A DNA stretch of 64,000 nucleotides. Origin: Bradyrhizobium sp. 186 (lineage in GTDB: Bacteria; Pseudomonadota; Alphaproteobacteria; Rhizobiales; Xanthobacteraceae). Below, piece by piece: positions 37,648-45,309 of the stretch. How positions within the stretch are numbered: position 1 is the first letter of the stretch; the number at the start of each line of letters is the position of its first letter. The notes beneath the pieces are model-generated. The model saw only the letters and a list, made by a program, of their open reading frames with translations. It was not told where the DNA came from and ran no database searches. The position numbers were made by a program, and so were the translations under genes. Location of the stretch: contig NZ_CP082164.1 of assembly GCF_023101685.1 (NCBI RefSeq), positions 8,618,001 through 8,682,000 of the forward strand, in the 5' to 3' direction.

Positions 37648-37935
37648 ATGGCCGCGTTCCTCACATACTGCGAGATCGCGGCGCGCGATTTGCTGTTACC
37701 CTATGGCGATCTTATGATGGTGCTGTCTACCGTCTTGCGCATCAAACGCATGCTGGACGCCGTCGAGATCGACGAGATTATTTTGGACGTGGAGACGCAA
37801 AAAGCGTTGGCGATGGAGCATCGGCGCCGCGCCGAATGGCGCAAGAGCGAGCTAGAGGCAGCTCGTTTCCGGGCCGAATGTGAACCGTTTCCGGCTGCAC
37901 GGTTGCGAACTTGTTCTCATGATCAAGTGTCGTAA
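37648..37935 (+). CDS. Small protein, possibly the C-terminal part of the preceding gene
   Basis: 95 residues from ATG 37648, in the same reading frame as the gene ending at 37644. The sequence has helical character: CEIAARDLLLPYGDLMMVLS, TVLRIKRMLDAVEIDEIILD and a charged KALAMEHRRRAEWRKSELEA tail. No family is recognised. If the TAA at 37642-37644 were read through, a 280-residue chain would result. Confidence 0.5.
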   Translation: MAAFLTYCEIAARDLLLPYGDLMMVLSTVLRIKRMLDAVEIDEIILDVETQKALAMEHRRRAEWRKSELEAARFRAECEPFPAARLRTCSHDQVS

Positions 37936-37994
37936 TCAACGATGCTTGTGATCTGAAGGCGCGGCGGATGTAACCGGCCTGATGATCTTGAATG

Positions 37995-38026
37995 GCCCCG
38001 GCGTGCAATATCGTCGGGGCCTTATT
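37995..38026 (+). terminator. Possible terminator after the metallopeptidase-like unit
   Basis: Seven-base arms GGCCCCG (37995-38001) and CGGGGCC (38016-38022) with a 14-base loop and a short T-rich tail (TTATT). It is weaker than the other terminators here. Confidence 0.4.
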
Positions 38027-38136
38027 CATGGTCCCAACGAACAGATTACGAACGCAGAGGGGTCCATCTAAGAACCAACATACCGAGTTCCGAGTTTACA
38101 CAGGCGGGGTAGGTTCGTAGAGATGGGTTATGCGTC

Positions 38137-38334
38137 ATGACGCGCATGCGGTTCATACGAAAAGCCTCGTTAAAGGCTCAGCTTGACCTAGAAGCTCAAC
38201 AGCTACGTGATGAAGCGCGGTCATGCCCGCCAGGACACAAACGAGACAGTCTGCTTAGGAAGGCCCGGCAGAACGAAATCACGTCTCAGATAACCGAGTG
38301 GCTGACCTTGCCAAGATGGCAACCACCCAAGTAA
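38137..38334 (+). CDS. Conserved small charged protein
   Basis: 65 residues from ATG 38137 (or 38146). The composition is strongly charged and helical, with SLKAQLDLEAQQLRDEARSC, PPGHKRDSLLRKARQNEITS and a WLTLPRWQPP tail. It resembles a group of short rhizobial orphan proteins. No function is known to me. Confidence 0.58.
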   Translation: MTRMRFIRKASLKAQLDLEAQQLRDEARSCPPGHKRDSLLRKARQNEITSQITEWLTLPRWQPPK

Positions 38335-38474
38335 GGCCACTTCAGAATGGTCAAGATGGATTAGTGGCGGGGCAAATTGGTGCCTATGCCAGTCGCTTTC
38401 GCGCTGGCGCTCTTTGAGAGATCGACGCAGCTTTGCGGGCCGCTGCCGCAATTGCCGCCGCGGTCAGCGCTAGT

Positions 38475-38675
38475 TCAGCCTTCCTCCGTTAGCCTGGCCA
38501 CAGGTTGACGGCTCACGCGGTCGAGTACGTGGATCACCTCATCTCTGTCCAGAACGGCATGCAGGCGCTCCACCGTGTGTGCCGCATCGAATGAGTTGGA
38601 AATCACACACTCTCTGATGATATGCCGAGCATCCTGCACAGCTCGGAATAGCACTTCCAAGTCAGGATTGTTCAT
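38475..38675 (-). CDS. Conserved small protein
   Basis: 66 residues from ATG 38675, with GGAG upstream. The sequence DLEVLFRAVQDARHIIRECV, SNSFDAAHTVERLHAVLDRD and EVIHVLDRVSRQ suggests a short helical protein of a kind common in Bradyrhizobium. Function unknown. Confidence 0.58.
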   Translation of the reverse strand: MNNPDLEVLFRAVQDARHIIRECVISNSFDAAHTVERLHAVLDRDEVIHVLDRVSRQPVARLTEEG

Positions 38676-39243
38676 CGCCTACTCCAGTAAAAGCAATTGC
38701 GTACTGGGGACTCATGTTCCTGCGGCAGATCACGACATTAGTAGAACTGCCAGTTCGGGAAAAAATGGAAACCTTCGACATGATCGCGAGTTGCAACCGG
38801 AATTTCAGGGCACGGGAGCGACAATGGATGATGAGATGCTTCCGACGGTCGCGGCTAGTGGAGCGTGGACGTTGTACCTAGCGGTGCAATGATGTTGATC
38901 CACTGGACGCACGTCGCTGCACGCTCGAACGATATCTACGGCAACGATGGCAAGCTGGGGAACGATGGCAAGCTGGGGAATGCAACCCGGAAGAGCTGAC
39001 ATGCCTATGCTTGGCTCATCTCTCTCTCGTTCCGGGCGACACTTTGGTAAATACGATGGGGGAGCTGAGAAATTTCGTCAGGCGGGTTGCAACTAGGAGT
39101 GCGCGACCTGACTTGGTTCTTGCGGCAATTGCCTGCCTTGTCTCTGGGATGGTCGTTCTGGCTCTGCGGTTTGTTTTCGGAGCATGTCCCTGACGTGGCG
39201 TGATGGGACAACTCCTATTCGGTTCTCAATCTTCAACGACGCG
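38676..39243. other. Region without an identified gene
   Basis: About 570 bases, with a short tandem repeat listed separately. A rightward frame near 39056-39193 encodes a possible 45-residue hydrophobic peptide but lacks a ribosome site. Confidence 0.35.
38943..38978. repeat. Two-copy 18-bp tandem repeat
   Basis: Two exact copies of AACGATGGCAAGCTGGGG lie side by side, followed by a partial third start (AATGC). Simple local duplication in non-coding DNA. Confidence 0.8.
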
Positions 39244-39277
39244 AGAAAAAAAGCCCGCGCGGGGACCGGCGGGCTTT
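39244..39277 (-). terminator. Rho-independent terminator of csbD
   Basis: Arms AAGCCCGC (39251-39258) and GCGGGCTT (39269-39276), followed on the minus strand by a T-run (complement of the A-run at 39246-39252). It lies seven bases after the csbD stop. Confidence 0.85.
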
Positions 39278-39283
39278 GAGGGG

Positions 39284-39487
39284 CTACCACTTCTGACGAC
39301 CAAACCAATCGTTGAGTTCTTTTTTGGCTTGATCCTTTTGGTAGCCGTAGCGCTGCTGGAGCTTTCCTTCAAGCTGGTCTTGCTTTCCGTCAATGGCGTC
39401 TAAGTCATCGTCCGTCAGCTTGCCCCACTGCTCCTTCACTTTGCCCTTTACCTGCTTCCAGTTTCCTTCGATGCGGTTCCAATCCAT
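39284..39487 (-). CDS. csbD: CsbD-family stress-response protein
   Basis: 67 residues from ATG 39487 with a strong GGAGGAGGA site. The sequence MDWNRIEGNWKQVKGKVKEQ, WGKLTDDDLDAIDGKQDQLE and a C-terminal RYGYQKDQAKKELNDW match the CsbD-like family, small hydrophilic proteins induced by general stress in many bacteria. Biochemical role is unsettled. It has its own terminator just downstream, so it is a single-gene unit. Confidence 0.92.
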   Translation of the reverse strand: MDWNRIEGNWKQVKGKVKEQWGKLTDDDLDAIDGKQDQLEGKLQQRYGYQKDQAKKELNDWFGRQKW

Positions 39488-39829
39488 AGCGTCCTCCTCC
39501 GGTTGGGAGGACAATCCAACGCGCCAGCACGAGCCGAGTTCGAACGGGAAGCCGATTCTGTCGCGCCGCATAGGACGACCCGGAGGAACGTCAGCAGCGA
39601 TCTCGGAATGGCTGTCGCCAAGAGCCCGCTCAACCTCCGACGCGAGCACGGTCAAGTGCTCGGCAAGTTTCGCGAACAGCTCCCCGCTTTTTCGGATCCG
39701 TCGCCAGATCACGAATGAGGGCACATTCGGCGGCGTCGGTGCGGAGCTTCTCCAGCCGGACTTACATGTCCTTCATCGGCGACCTCGCTGTTCCTTTGCT
39801 GGAACATTACAAATACCCTGCTTCCGACC

Positions 39830-41523
39830 CAGACTGTGTAAAAACGTTTTTCTTCCCCCAAAAACAGCACGCAACCGGGGACGATCCGCGTCGACACAAC
39901 GGTCTGAGCATTTTTTGCTTGATCGAGTCCGGGGCCAACCCGGGCGCAAGCTCGGGCCACGCTGCGCGACCTGAACGGTCACACGATGCGCATAACAGCA
40001 CGAACTCTTCACGCCTGGATTGCCAGCAGGAGCGGCTTGATCCCGACGATGTTCATTACGCGCGTGAGGTTGTAGGCGAGTACGTTCAGCGCCATTTCGG
40101 TCGCGACATTGGGCAACCGCTTCATTAGAAAGTGTGTTGCACCCATCCGCATCTTCAGTGTGGCGAACGGATGCTCGACAGTTTCGCGGCGCACACGCAT
40201 GGCTTGCGGGTTCTGATCGAGCCGCGTCTGCGCGGCCTCGACGACATGTTCGTGTTCCCAGCGTCTGATGCGGCGCTCGTTGGACGTTGTGCACTGATCC
40301 TTGAGCGGGCATGTGCGGCACGCCTTCGTCAAGTAAATCCGCATTTTCTGGCCATCTTCATCAGCGGTGAAGTGGTGCGCCAGCTTCTCGCCGGCCGGGC
40401 AGCGATAGACATCGTCCTTGGCCAAATAGACAAAATCAGGTTTCCCAAAGCGGCCTTCCGACTTGGCTCCCGAGGTTTGCGGCTTGGGTAGCGTGACGGC
40501 GACCCCGGCCTGTTCGCATGCCAGGAGTTCCTCACCCTTAAAGTAGCCCCGATCCGCAACGACGTCCAAATGATCGCTGCACAGCGCGGCTTTCGCCGCC
40601 TGCGCCATCGTCGCCAGCTGCGATCGATCGGTGCCGACGTTGGTGACCTCGTGCGCGACAATCAGATGGTTCGTGGTGTCGACCGCACTTTGTACGTTGT
40701 AGGCGACCATGCCGGAGCCGCGCCCGCTCGTTGCCATCGAGCGGCAATCGGGATCGGTCAGCGATATCTGCTTGTCGGGCGAGGCGAGCAATGCCTTTTC
40801 AATCGCGGCCAGCCGTTTCACTTCTTCTTCGAGCTTCGCCAGCTTTTCCCTAAGTCGCGTCTTGGTCAGAAGCACCGTTTCCGACGGCTCTTCTCCTGCC
40901 GCAGTCTGGCGGTCGGCGGTGTCCAGTTGACTCATGTAGCGCGCCACGCTCTCTTCGATCTGCTTCTGGCGGCGCTGGATCTTGCCTTGCGTGAAGTTGT
41001 TGTCCCGACTGTTCACGGCCTTAAACTTGCTGCCGTCGATGGCAACGCTGGCCTTCGTCAGCAGGCCCATCTTGCGGCACAACTCGACGAATTGCGCGCA
41101 AACCTTCTTGATCGCAGCGCCGTTATCCTTGCGGAAGTCGGCGATGGTTTTGTGATCCGGCGCGAGCCGTCCGGTCAGCCACATCACCTCGAGATTGCGG
41201 CCAGCCTCGCGCTCCAGCCGCCGGCTCGACTGCACCCGGTTGAGATAGCCGTAAATGTAAAGCTTGAGCATCGGCGAAGGATGATACGCCGGCCGGCCGG
41301 TCGCCGCAGGATCAACGCCATCGAACCCGAGGCCGCGCAGATCCAACGCCTCCACGAACACATCGACCGCGCGAATAGAATTGCCCTGGTCGACCCAATC
41401 ATCGAGACATTCCGGCAACAGCGTCGTCTGCTGGCGATCCGCCCCTTGAACGAAACCCTGCATCACTTCCCCCGCCGATTCAGCAAGAGAATCATACCAT
41501 CGACCAGGTTTTCACACAGCCTG
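39830..41523. mobile_element. Complete IS1182-type insertion sequence
   Basis: Terminal inverted repeats of about 16 bp with two mismatches: left CAGACTGTGTAAAAAC (39830-39845) and right, read inward, CAGGCTGTGTGAAAAC (41508-41523). They are flanked by a direct repeat GACC (39826-39829 and 41524-41527), consistent with a 4-bp target duplication. The element is 1,694 bp with one intact transposase gene, leftward. Recent insertion is likely. Confidence 0.85.
40009..41466 (-). CDS. IS1182-family transposase
   Basis: 485 residues from ATG 41466 or the next codon. The protein is complete and undamaged. It has the layout of the IS1182 branch: an N-terminal DUF772-type region (AYHPSPMLKLYIYGYLNRVQ, then LEREAGRNLEVMWLTGRLAP, DHKTIADFRKDN), a charged coiled region (about residues 170-230), and a DDE domain with VAIDGSKFKAVNS (first Asp), VVADRGYFKGEEL (second Asp) and RRETVEHPFATLKMRMG (Glu). 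A Cys-rich segment CRTCPLKDQC precedes the last block. It moves the element between the inverted repeats at 39830 and 41523. Confidence 0.92.
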   Translation of the reverse strand: MMQGFVQGADRQQTTLLPECLDDWVDQGNSIRAVDVFVEALDLRGLGFDGVDPAATGRPAYHPSPMLKLYIYGYLNRVQSSRRLEREAGRNLEVMWLTGRLAPDHKTIADFRKDNGAAIKKVCAQFVELCRKMGLLTKASVAIDGSKFKAVNSRDNNFTQGKIQRRQKQIEESVARYMSQLDTADRQTAAGEEPSETVLLTKTRLREKLAKLEEEVKRLAAIEKALLASPDKQISLTDPDCRSMATSGRGSGMVAYNVQSAVDTTNHLIVAHEVTNVGTDRSQLATMAQAAKAALCSDHLDVVADRGYFKGEELLACEQAGVAVTLPKPQTSGAKSEGRFGKPDFVYLAKDDVYRCPAGEKLAHHFTADEDGQKMRIYLTKACRTCPLKDQCTTSNERRIRRWEHEHVVEAAQTRLDQNPQAMRVRRETVEHPFATLKMRMGATHFLMKRLPNVATEMALNVLAYNLTRVMNIVGIKPLLLAIQA

Positions 41524-41527
41524 GACC

Positions 41528-41860
41528 ACAAGTGAACACGGCGATCATCTGATTGGGATTAGCGTGCCGGGGCATGGCGGACGTCCCCATCCGCCAGCCC
41601 ATCGGACCGCCGGCCCCACCGTCCTCTCCCTCCGCCGCAAGGGGCCGGCTGGCCCGAGGCGGCTTTGCGCAACATCAAAGCGAGATCGGCTACTCCGGAT
41701 AGGCTGGACGTGTAGCCGAACGACCTCTTGTCAGGCTGCTGAGGTTATGAGGCCCCGGGCTCCTAGGCACACCGGGCCTCGCCCTAACTGCTGATCCGCG
41801 TCCTGCCATGGCGCACTGCGTGCGAGGTCTCCCTCGTGTCGAGGCGACAGGAAGCTCTAC
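41528..41860. other. Right flank of the IS element, no gene seen
   Basis: About 330 bases without a convincing frame. The DNA that the IS element interrupted does not show an obvious gene on either side. Confidence 0.4.
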
Positions 41861-42127
41861 ATGTTCCCCAAAGAGTACGCCGATGATCTCGGCGCGACGG
41901 TGCGCTATGCACTAGAGACAACTCGTGCAATCGCGGTCTGTCCCTTCCATTCTGATGTAACCATCCGCGTCGGTGACGATGCGGCCGAAAGCCATGCCTT
42001 CGAGCGCGCCAAAAGGATCGTTAAGAGCGACGGTACGAATTGGAGTTCAAAGGCGCTCAACGAAGAGATTGGTCGGCAACTCAGCGAAGCGGCAGATGGG
42101 GAATGCCCCCGCTGCGCGTCGCATTGA
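41861..42127 (+). CDS. Conserved small protein
   Basis: 88 residues from ATG 41861, with AGGAAG upstream. The centre reads AIAVCPFHSDVTIRVGDDAA, ESHAFERAKRI, followed by a C-terminal CPRC pair. Together with Cys and His in CPFH it could bind a metal. I recognise it only as a Bradyrhizobium-type orphan; function unknown. Confidence 0.62.
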   Translation: MFPKEYADDLGATVRYALETTRAIAVCPFHSDVTIRVGDDAAESHAFERAKRIVKSDGTNWSSKALNEEIGRQLSEAADGECPRCASH

Positions 42128-42167
42128 ACCGATGCAACGGGGCAGTGCGCTCAGGCTTGTGGCCGCG

Positions 42168-42344
42168 CTAGTGCGGCTCGCGATTGTCAGCTATCTCGCG
42201 CGCTGCCAGATTTAGCTCCAGCTCTCTGAGCTGCTCAATCAGCAACTCTACGATCTCTTCATAGTCGGAGAGCGTCAATGAATGCACGCCGCGCAATGTC
42301 AGTTGGTTCTGAAGGATGATTGCCATCATGGCTTTAACGCTCAT
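42168..42344 (-). CDS. Small helical protein, 58 residues
   Basis: From ATG 42344 (with GGAGG at the right spacing) to TAG at 42168-42170. The sequence starts MSVKAMMAIILQNQLTLRGV and ends in a leucine/glutamate-rich helix (VELLIEQLRELELNLAAREI). The strong ribosome site and regular helical pattern support a real gene. Function unknown. Confidence 0.62.
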   Translation of the reverse strand: MSVKAMMAIILQNQLTLRGVHSLTLSDYEEIVELLIEQLRELELNLAAREIADNREPH

Positions 42345-42590
42345 GGGGCCTCCGGCTGAAAAACTCGATCGTCCTGAAATTCAATCTGAAGTAGACGCCC
42401 AAGATCGACTATGCGCAACGTCCGTAGGACTACGGACAATGCGTGGACCGCAGCGCACAAAGAGCGCCTAAGACCAAAGTCGCAGCCTCATCGGACAAGC
42501 GCCTTCTCGCCGCGACCAATTTGTCGAACCCTCTGCGGGAGGCGAATAAACGATCTGAATTAGCGCACCAGTGAGGTGATCTGCCAAACA

Positions 42591-42622
42591 AAAAAGATCG
42601 CGCCCACCGGGGCGCGATCTTT
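42591..42622 (-). terminator. Rho-independent terminator of the small exported-protein gene
   Basis: A 13-bp stem (AAAGATCGCGCCC / GGGCGCGATCTTT) with an ACCG loop. On the minus strand it is followed by T-rich sequence. It sits 30 bases after the stop of the gene at 42653-42925. Confidence 0.85.
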
Positions 42623-42652
42623 CTCGAAGTTCGCCAGAATTCGATCAGAAAT

Positions 42653-42925
42653 TCATTGCTTCTCTTTGATAACGGTCGTGCTGCTGGTGCTGCTACCAAC
42701 GGTGCCTTCCTCGCAGACTTTGGTCTGCTTAATGCGGTCTTCAGCTTCGACGCGGCTCTTGAAGGCCATCGGACCGATCTGCGTCACGACTTCCTTGTCC
42801 GCCGGGCGCGTGGAGGTAATCGTGCAGTTGTGGCTAGGTCCTTGCACGACGTAGAACTCGTCAGCGAGTGCTGGGGCGGCGCATCCGACGATGAGCGCGC
42901 CAGTAAGAAGAAGGGATGCTTTCAT
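42653..42925 (-). CDS. Small exported protein of unknown function
   Basis: 90 residues from ATG 42925, with AGAGAGGTGACA upstream. A signal peptide (MKASLLLTGALIVGCAAPAL, cleavage after ALA) leads a short mature part with FYVVQGPSHNCTITSTRPAD and a later VCEEGTVGSSTSSTTV, which gives one likely disulfide (Cys in HNC and VCEE). It resembles small periplasmic proteins common in Bradyrhizobium. A perfect terminator follows. Function unknown. Confidence 0.75.
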   Translation of the reverse strand: MKASLLLTGALIVGCAAPALADEFYVVQGPSHNCTITSTRPADKEVVTQIGPMAFKSRVEAEDRIKQTKVCEEGTVGSSTSSTTVIKEKQ

Positions 42926-43199
42926 TGTCACCTCTCTGTTCAAACACTGCCCAATAAAGAGGACGTACGGATAAACAGAAATCCACGTGCTATAGCGCGC
43001 ACGATTGGATTATCGCTTACCCTCCAAATCCTCTTCGGTTCTGTAACTCACCCGACATTTCGAGGTTCCGCAGTTTCTGGTACAAACAAAGGCCAGCACC
43101 AGGTCGAATTGAGGTTGGCGCGCAACGGGTGTCTGATGCGAAATTCCAGGGGGACGGCCGCATGTCCGCCTTACCCCAACGGCCGCATTTACACATCGC

Positions 43200-43300
43200 G
43201 CCTTGTTCGTCGTCAGGATCACCGGCATCGCCTTCGGATGGATCGGTGCGACCACCGCATTCGGCGTAGTCGTCAGGAAACCATAGACAAGATGCGGCCC
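43200..43300 (-). pseudogene. SRAP (YedK-like) C-terminal fragment
   Basis: The leftward reading PHLVYGFLTTTPNAVVAPIH, PKAMPVILTT matches the conserved C-terminal part of SOS-response-associated peptidases, including the catalytic His in the PIHPKAMPVIL block. It lacks any start and decays after ILTT. The N-terminal part of the same family lies at 44103-44237, so one gene was probably split and eroded. Confidence 0.72.
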
Positions 43301-43479
43301 GGGTATCTGGCTTGGACTCCGCCCGGCGCCGACAGGTGCGGTCGCGACGTGCGTCTGTATCCTAATTCCCACACTTGCGACCAAAAGAGCGTCTGTTTGT
43401 CGCTTTTCGAACAGACAGGCCAAATCCGCTCCGTTCCAACTCCACTATTGGAAGCAGTCATCGGTTGGGGAGGCGAAAA

Positions 43480-43704
43480 ATGCAACGTTCCCTGAAAATT
43501 GACATGACGCGCGACAAATATGTCGAGCGGTGCAAGCAACGAGCCTTCGATCATCTTGACCAAGGCGACCTTAAGAACTCGGTCGTCTCGTTGGTCGGCA
43601 ATATGAACGCGCGTCCCGATTGCGAACTGCCACACTACTTGGCAACGCTTGGCGCTTCGCTGCTAACGGCTGAACGATGCGCTCGGCTGGAGGACGCTCA
43701 TTGA
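43480..43704 (+). CDS. Conserved small protein
   Basis: 74 residues from ATG 43480, with GGGGAGGCG upstream. The core MTRDKYVERCKQRAFDHLDQ, GDLKNSVVSLVGNMNARPDC resembles a family of short proteins frequent in Bradyrhizobium, helical with TPR-like spacing. It lies between the two SRAP fragments. Function unknown. Confidence 0.6.
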   Translation: MQRSLKIDMTRDKYVERCKQRAFDHLDQGDLKNSVVSLVGNMNARPDCELPHYLATLGASLLTAERCARLEDAH

Positions 43705-43824
43705 AGGATTGAGGTGATGGTCCGATGATCAAGCCAGCCAGGGTCTGGCGGTCAAATTTGACAAGGAACAAGCCGAGCACATCGACCGGACACCGATGGA
43801 TGAGCGCGGACCTTGGGGGGTGGG

Positions 43825-44055
43825 ATGGCGCACTACCGAGCTTACCTTTTGGATCACGACCGCCACGTTATAAGCGTGGCAAATTTGCAGTGTGCCGACG
43901 AGCAGGAAGCACGGGAACGTGCTCAGCAGCTAGTTGATACCAACGACATCGAGCTATGGCAACTCGACCGGCGTATTGCGGTGTTTGAAGCCGTCACAAG
44001 CCGAGCCTCGCACGCGGCAGGACAGGAAAGACCGCGGCGCCCTACAGACAAATGA
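43825..44055 (+). CDS. Conserved small protein
   Basis: 76 residues from ATG 43825, with GGGGGGTGGG directly upstream. The sequence MAHYRAYLLDHDRHVISVAN, LQCADEQEARERAQQLVDTN, DIELWQLDRRIAVFE matches a short alpha/beta protein type common in Bradyrhizobium. It lies between the two SRAP fragments. Function unknown. Confidence 0.65.
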   Translation: MAHYRAYLLDHDRHVISVANLQCADEQEARERAQQLVDTNDIELWQLDRRIAVFEAVTSRASHAAGQERPRRPTDK

Positions 44056-44102
44056 AGCGTGCGTGAAAGTTCAGTGCGCGTCTCAGTCCTAGGCTTCGGT
44101 TG

Positions 44103-44237
44103 GTTACGGATCACAGGCGCGGGATAGCTGGGGAAGACGCCCGGCACGGACTGCAAGTTGCCGACGTAGCGATTGACCACGCGGAAGAGCGCGAGGATGG
44201 CGCCTTGGTTGGTGGTGATGCTGTAGAGGTTGCACAC
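44103..44237 (-). pseudogene. SRAP (YedK-like) N-terminal fragment
   Basis: From GTG 44237 the reading is CNLYSITTNQGAILALFRVV, NRYVGNLQSVPGVFPSYPAP, VIRN. Cys2, the residue that attacks abasic sites in single-stranded DNA in YedK/HMCES proteins, is preserved with its CNLYS motif. The match ends at VIRN and the central catalytic part is absent. The C-terminal part lies 0.8 kb away at 43200-43300 on the same strand. Confidence 0.75.
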
Positions 44238-44267
44238 AGAGAGGTCCGCGCTCAAACGTATGCGAAC

Positions 44268-44468
44268 CTACATCGTACGTTGCTGATTAGTCCGCAGTCT
44301 CCGCACGTAGTAGCCTTGTCTTTCGACGGCTGACTTGATCTCGTCGCTGACTTTGACCACTCGTTTCTTGCTCTTCCGCCATTTACCCGGGGAGCCGAGT
44401 ACCGGCATTGCGGAGCCTTTGCGTAGGACGAGCAGATTACGTTTCTGATTGATGTAGATGTCGAACAT
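44268..44468 (-). CDS. Conserved small basic protein
   Basis: 66 residues from ATG 44468, with AAGGGGG upstream. The sequence [20 protein letters not shown] and [20 protein letters not shown] is strongly basic and of a type seen repeatedly in rhizobia. Function unknown. Confidence 0.62.
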   Translation of the reverse strand: MFDIYINQKRNLLVLRKGSAMPVLGSPGKWRKSKKRVVKVSDEIKSAVERQGYYVRRLRTNQQRTM

Positions 44469-45159
44469 AGGTGCCCCCTTGCGACCGTCCAGCGTAGCGT
44501 CTCGGGTGGCTGCATGGGTTGTAAATTTGCCACGGGTATTGCTTCGTTTTTGGCCGATGTTCCACTTCAGGAACGAGTAAGAAAAAGCCGCATGCCTTTT
44601 GAAATTGTGGGCATGAGACTCGCAACTGCCCTCATTGCCGCTAGCATCCTCGTCGTTCTTGCGATCTACTTTTCGGCGGCTTTCCGCCGAATCTCCGGCT
44701 CAACTAAACCGCGCCGTGCTTCGATGCCCCGAAGGAAGCGACTCCATATACCCTCAGCGCGAACATCATTCCGATCCTCGCATTAAAGCTGGCTGAAGAG
44801 CTCGCTTCAAGTTCGGGGAACTGAGCCACCAATTTTCTCAGTATGCCACCGAGGCGTCTCCCGCCCTTTAGAAAGCGGCAGTCGCGATGGTATGCCGCCG
44901 CTGCGGGGATCAGAATTTGGCGCACTGCGCCCTCCCCAAACCTTGAAGGCGCGCGCGTCCACAATGAATTCGCGCCCTGACTTGCTTGAGCCCGAACTCT
45001 CTAGAATGCCATCGACTTCAGAAGCCTTCGTGCAGATCGCGCAGTCTCAAAACCGCGTCGACAAATGCAAGATCGATGATGCAGTCGTCGGCGCCTCGAC
45101 CAGAGCACAGCTGTGCTTTCAATTTGTGCCATCACTCAAATGATCGGCGGAGCTTAGCA
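44469..45159. other. Region without an identified gene
   Basis: About 690 bases. A rightward frame near 44592 encodes a possible membrane segment ([20 protein letters not shown]), and a leftward frame at 44704-44964 is open, but neither has a motif or clear ribosome site. Confidence 0.35.
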
Positions 45160-45261
45160 ATGACTCTTGAGCACTCCGACACGGAACGGGTTTGCGGGCC
45201 CGGTCAACTACCAACCCTCGTAATTGATCTAGATGACGGAAGCATGTCACCTATCGATTGA
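45160..45261 (+). CDS. Possible 33-residue peptide upstream of the PEP mutase gene
   Basis: From ATG 45160, with GGAG eight bases upstream, to TGA 45261. It is acidic (ends VIDLDDGSMSPID). It lies 48 bases before the PEP mutase start on the same strand. It could be a real short gene, a leader, or chance. Confidence 0.3.
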   Translation: MTLEHSDTERVCGPGQLPTLVIDLDDGSMSPID

Positions 45262-45309
45262 TGAAATCGGCCGGTCTACACGTTAGGCCAGTCATCACAA
45301 GGAATTGGA

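Noticed and set aside
40570..41535. Long rightward open frame of 321 codons
   Set aside because: It is antisense to the intact IS1182-type transposase and has no family features.
42656..43495. Rightward open frame of 279 codons
   Set aside because: It runs antisense to the small exported protein and across the SRAP fragment; no motif in this direction.
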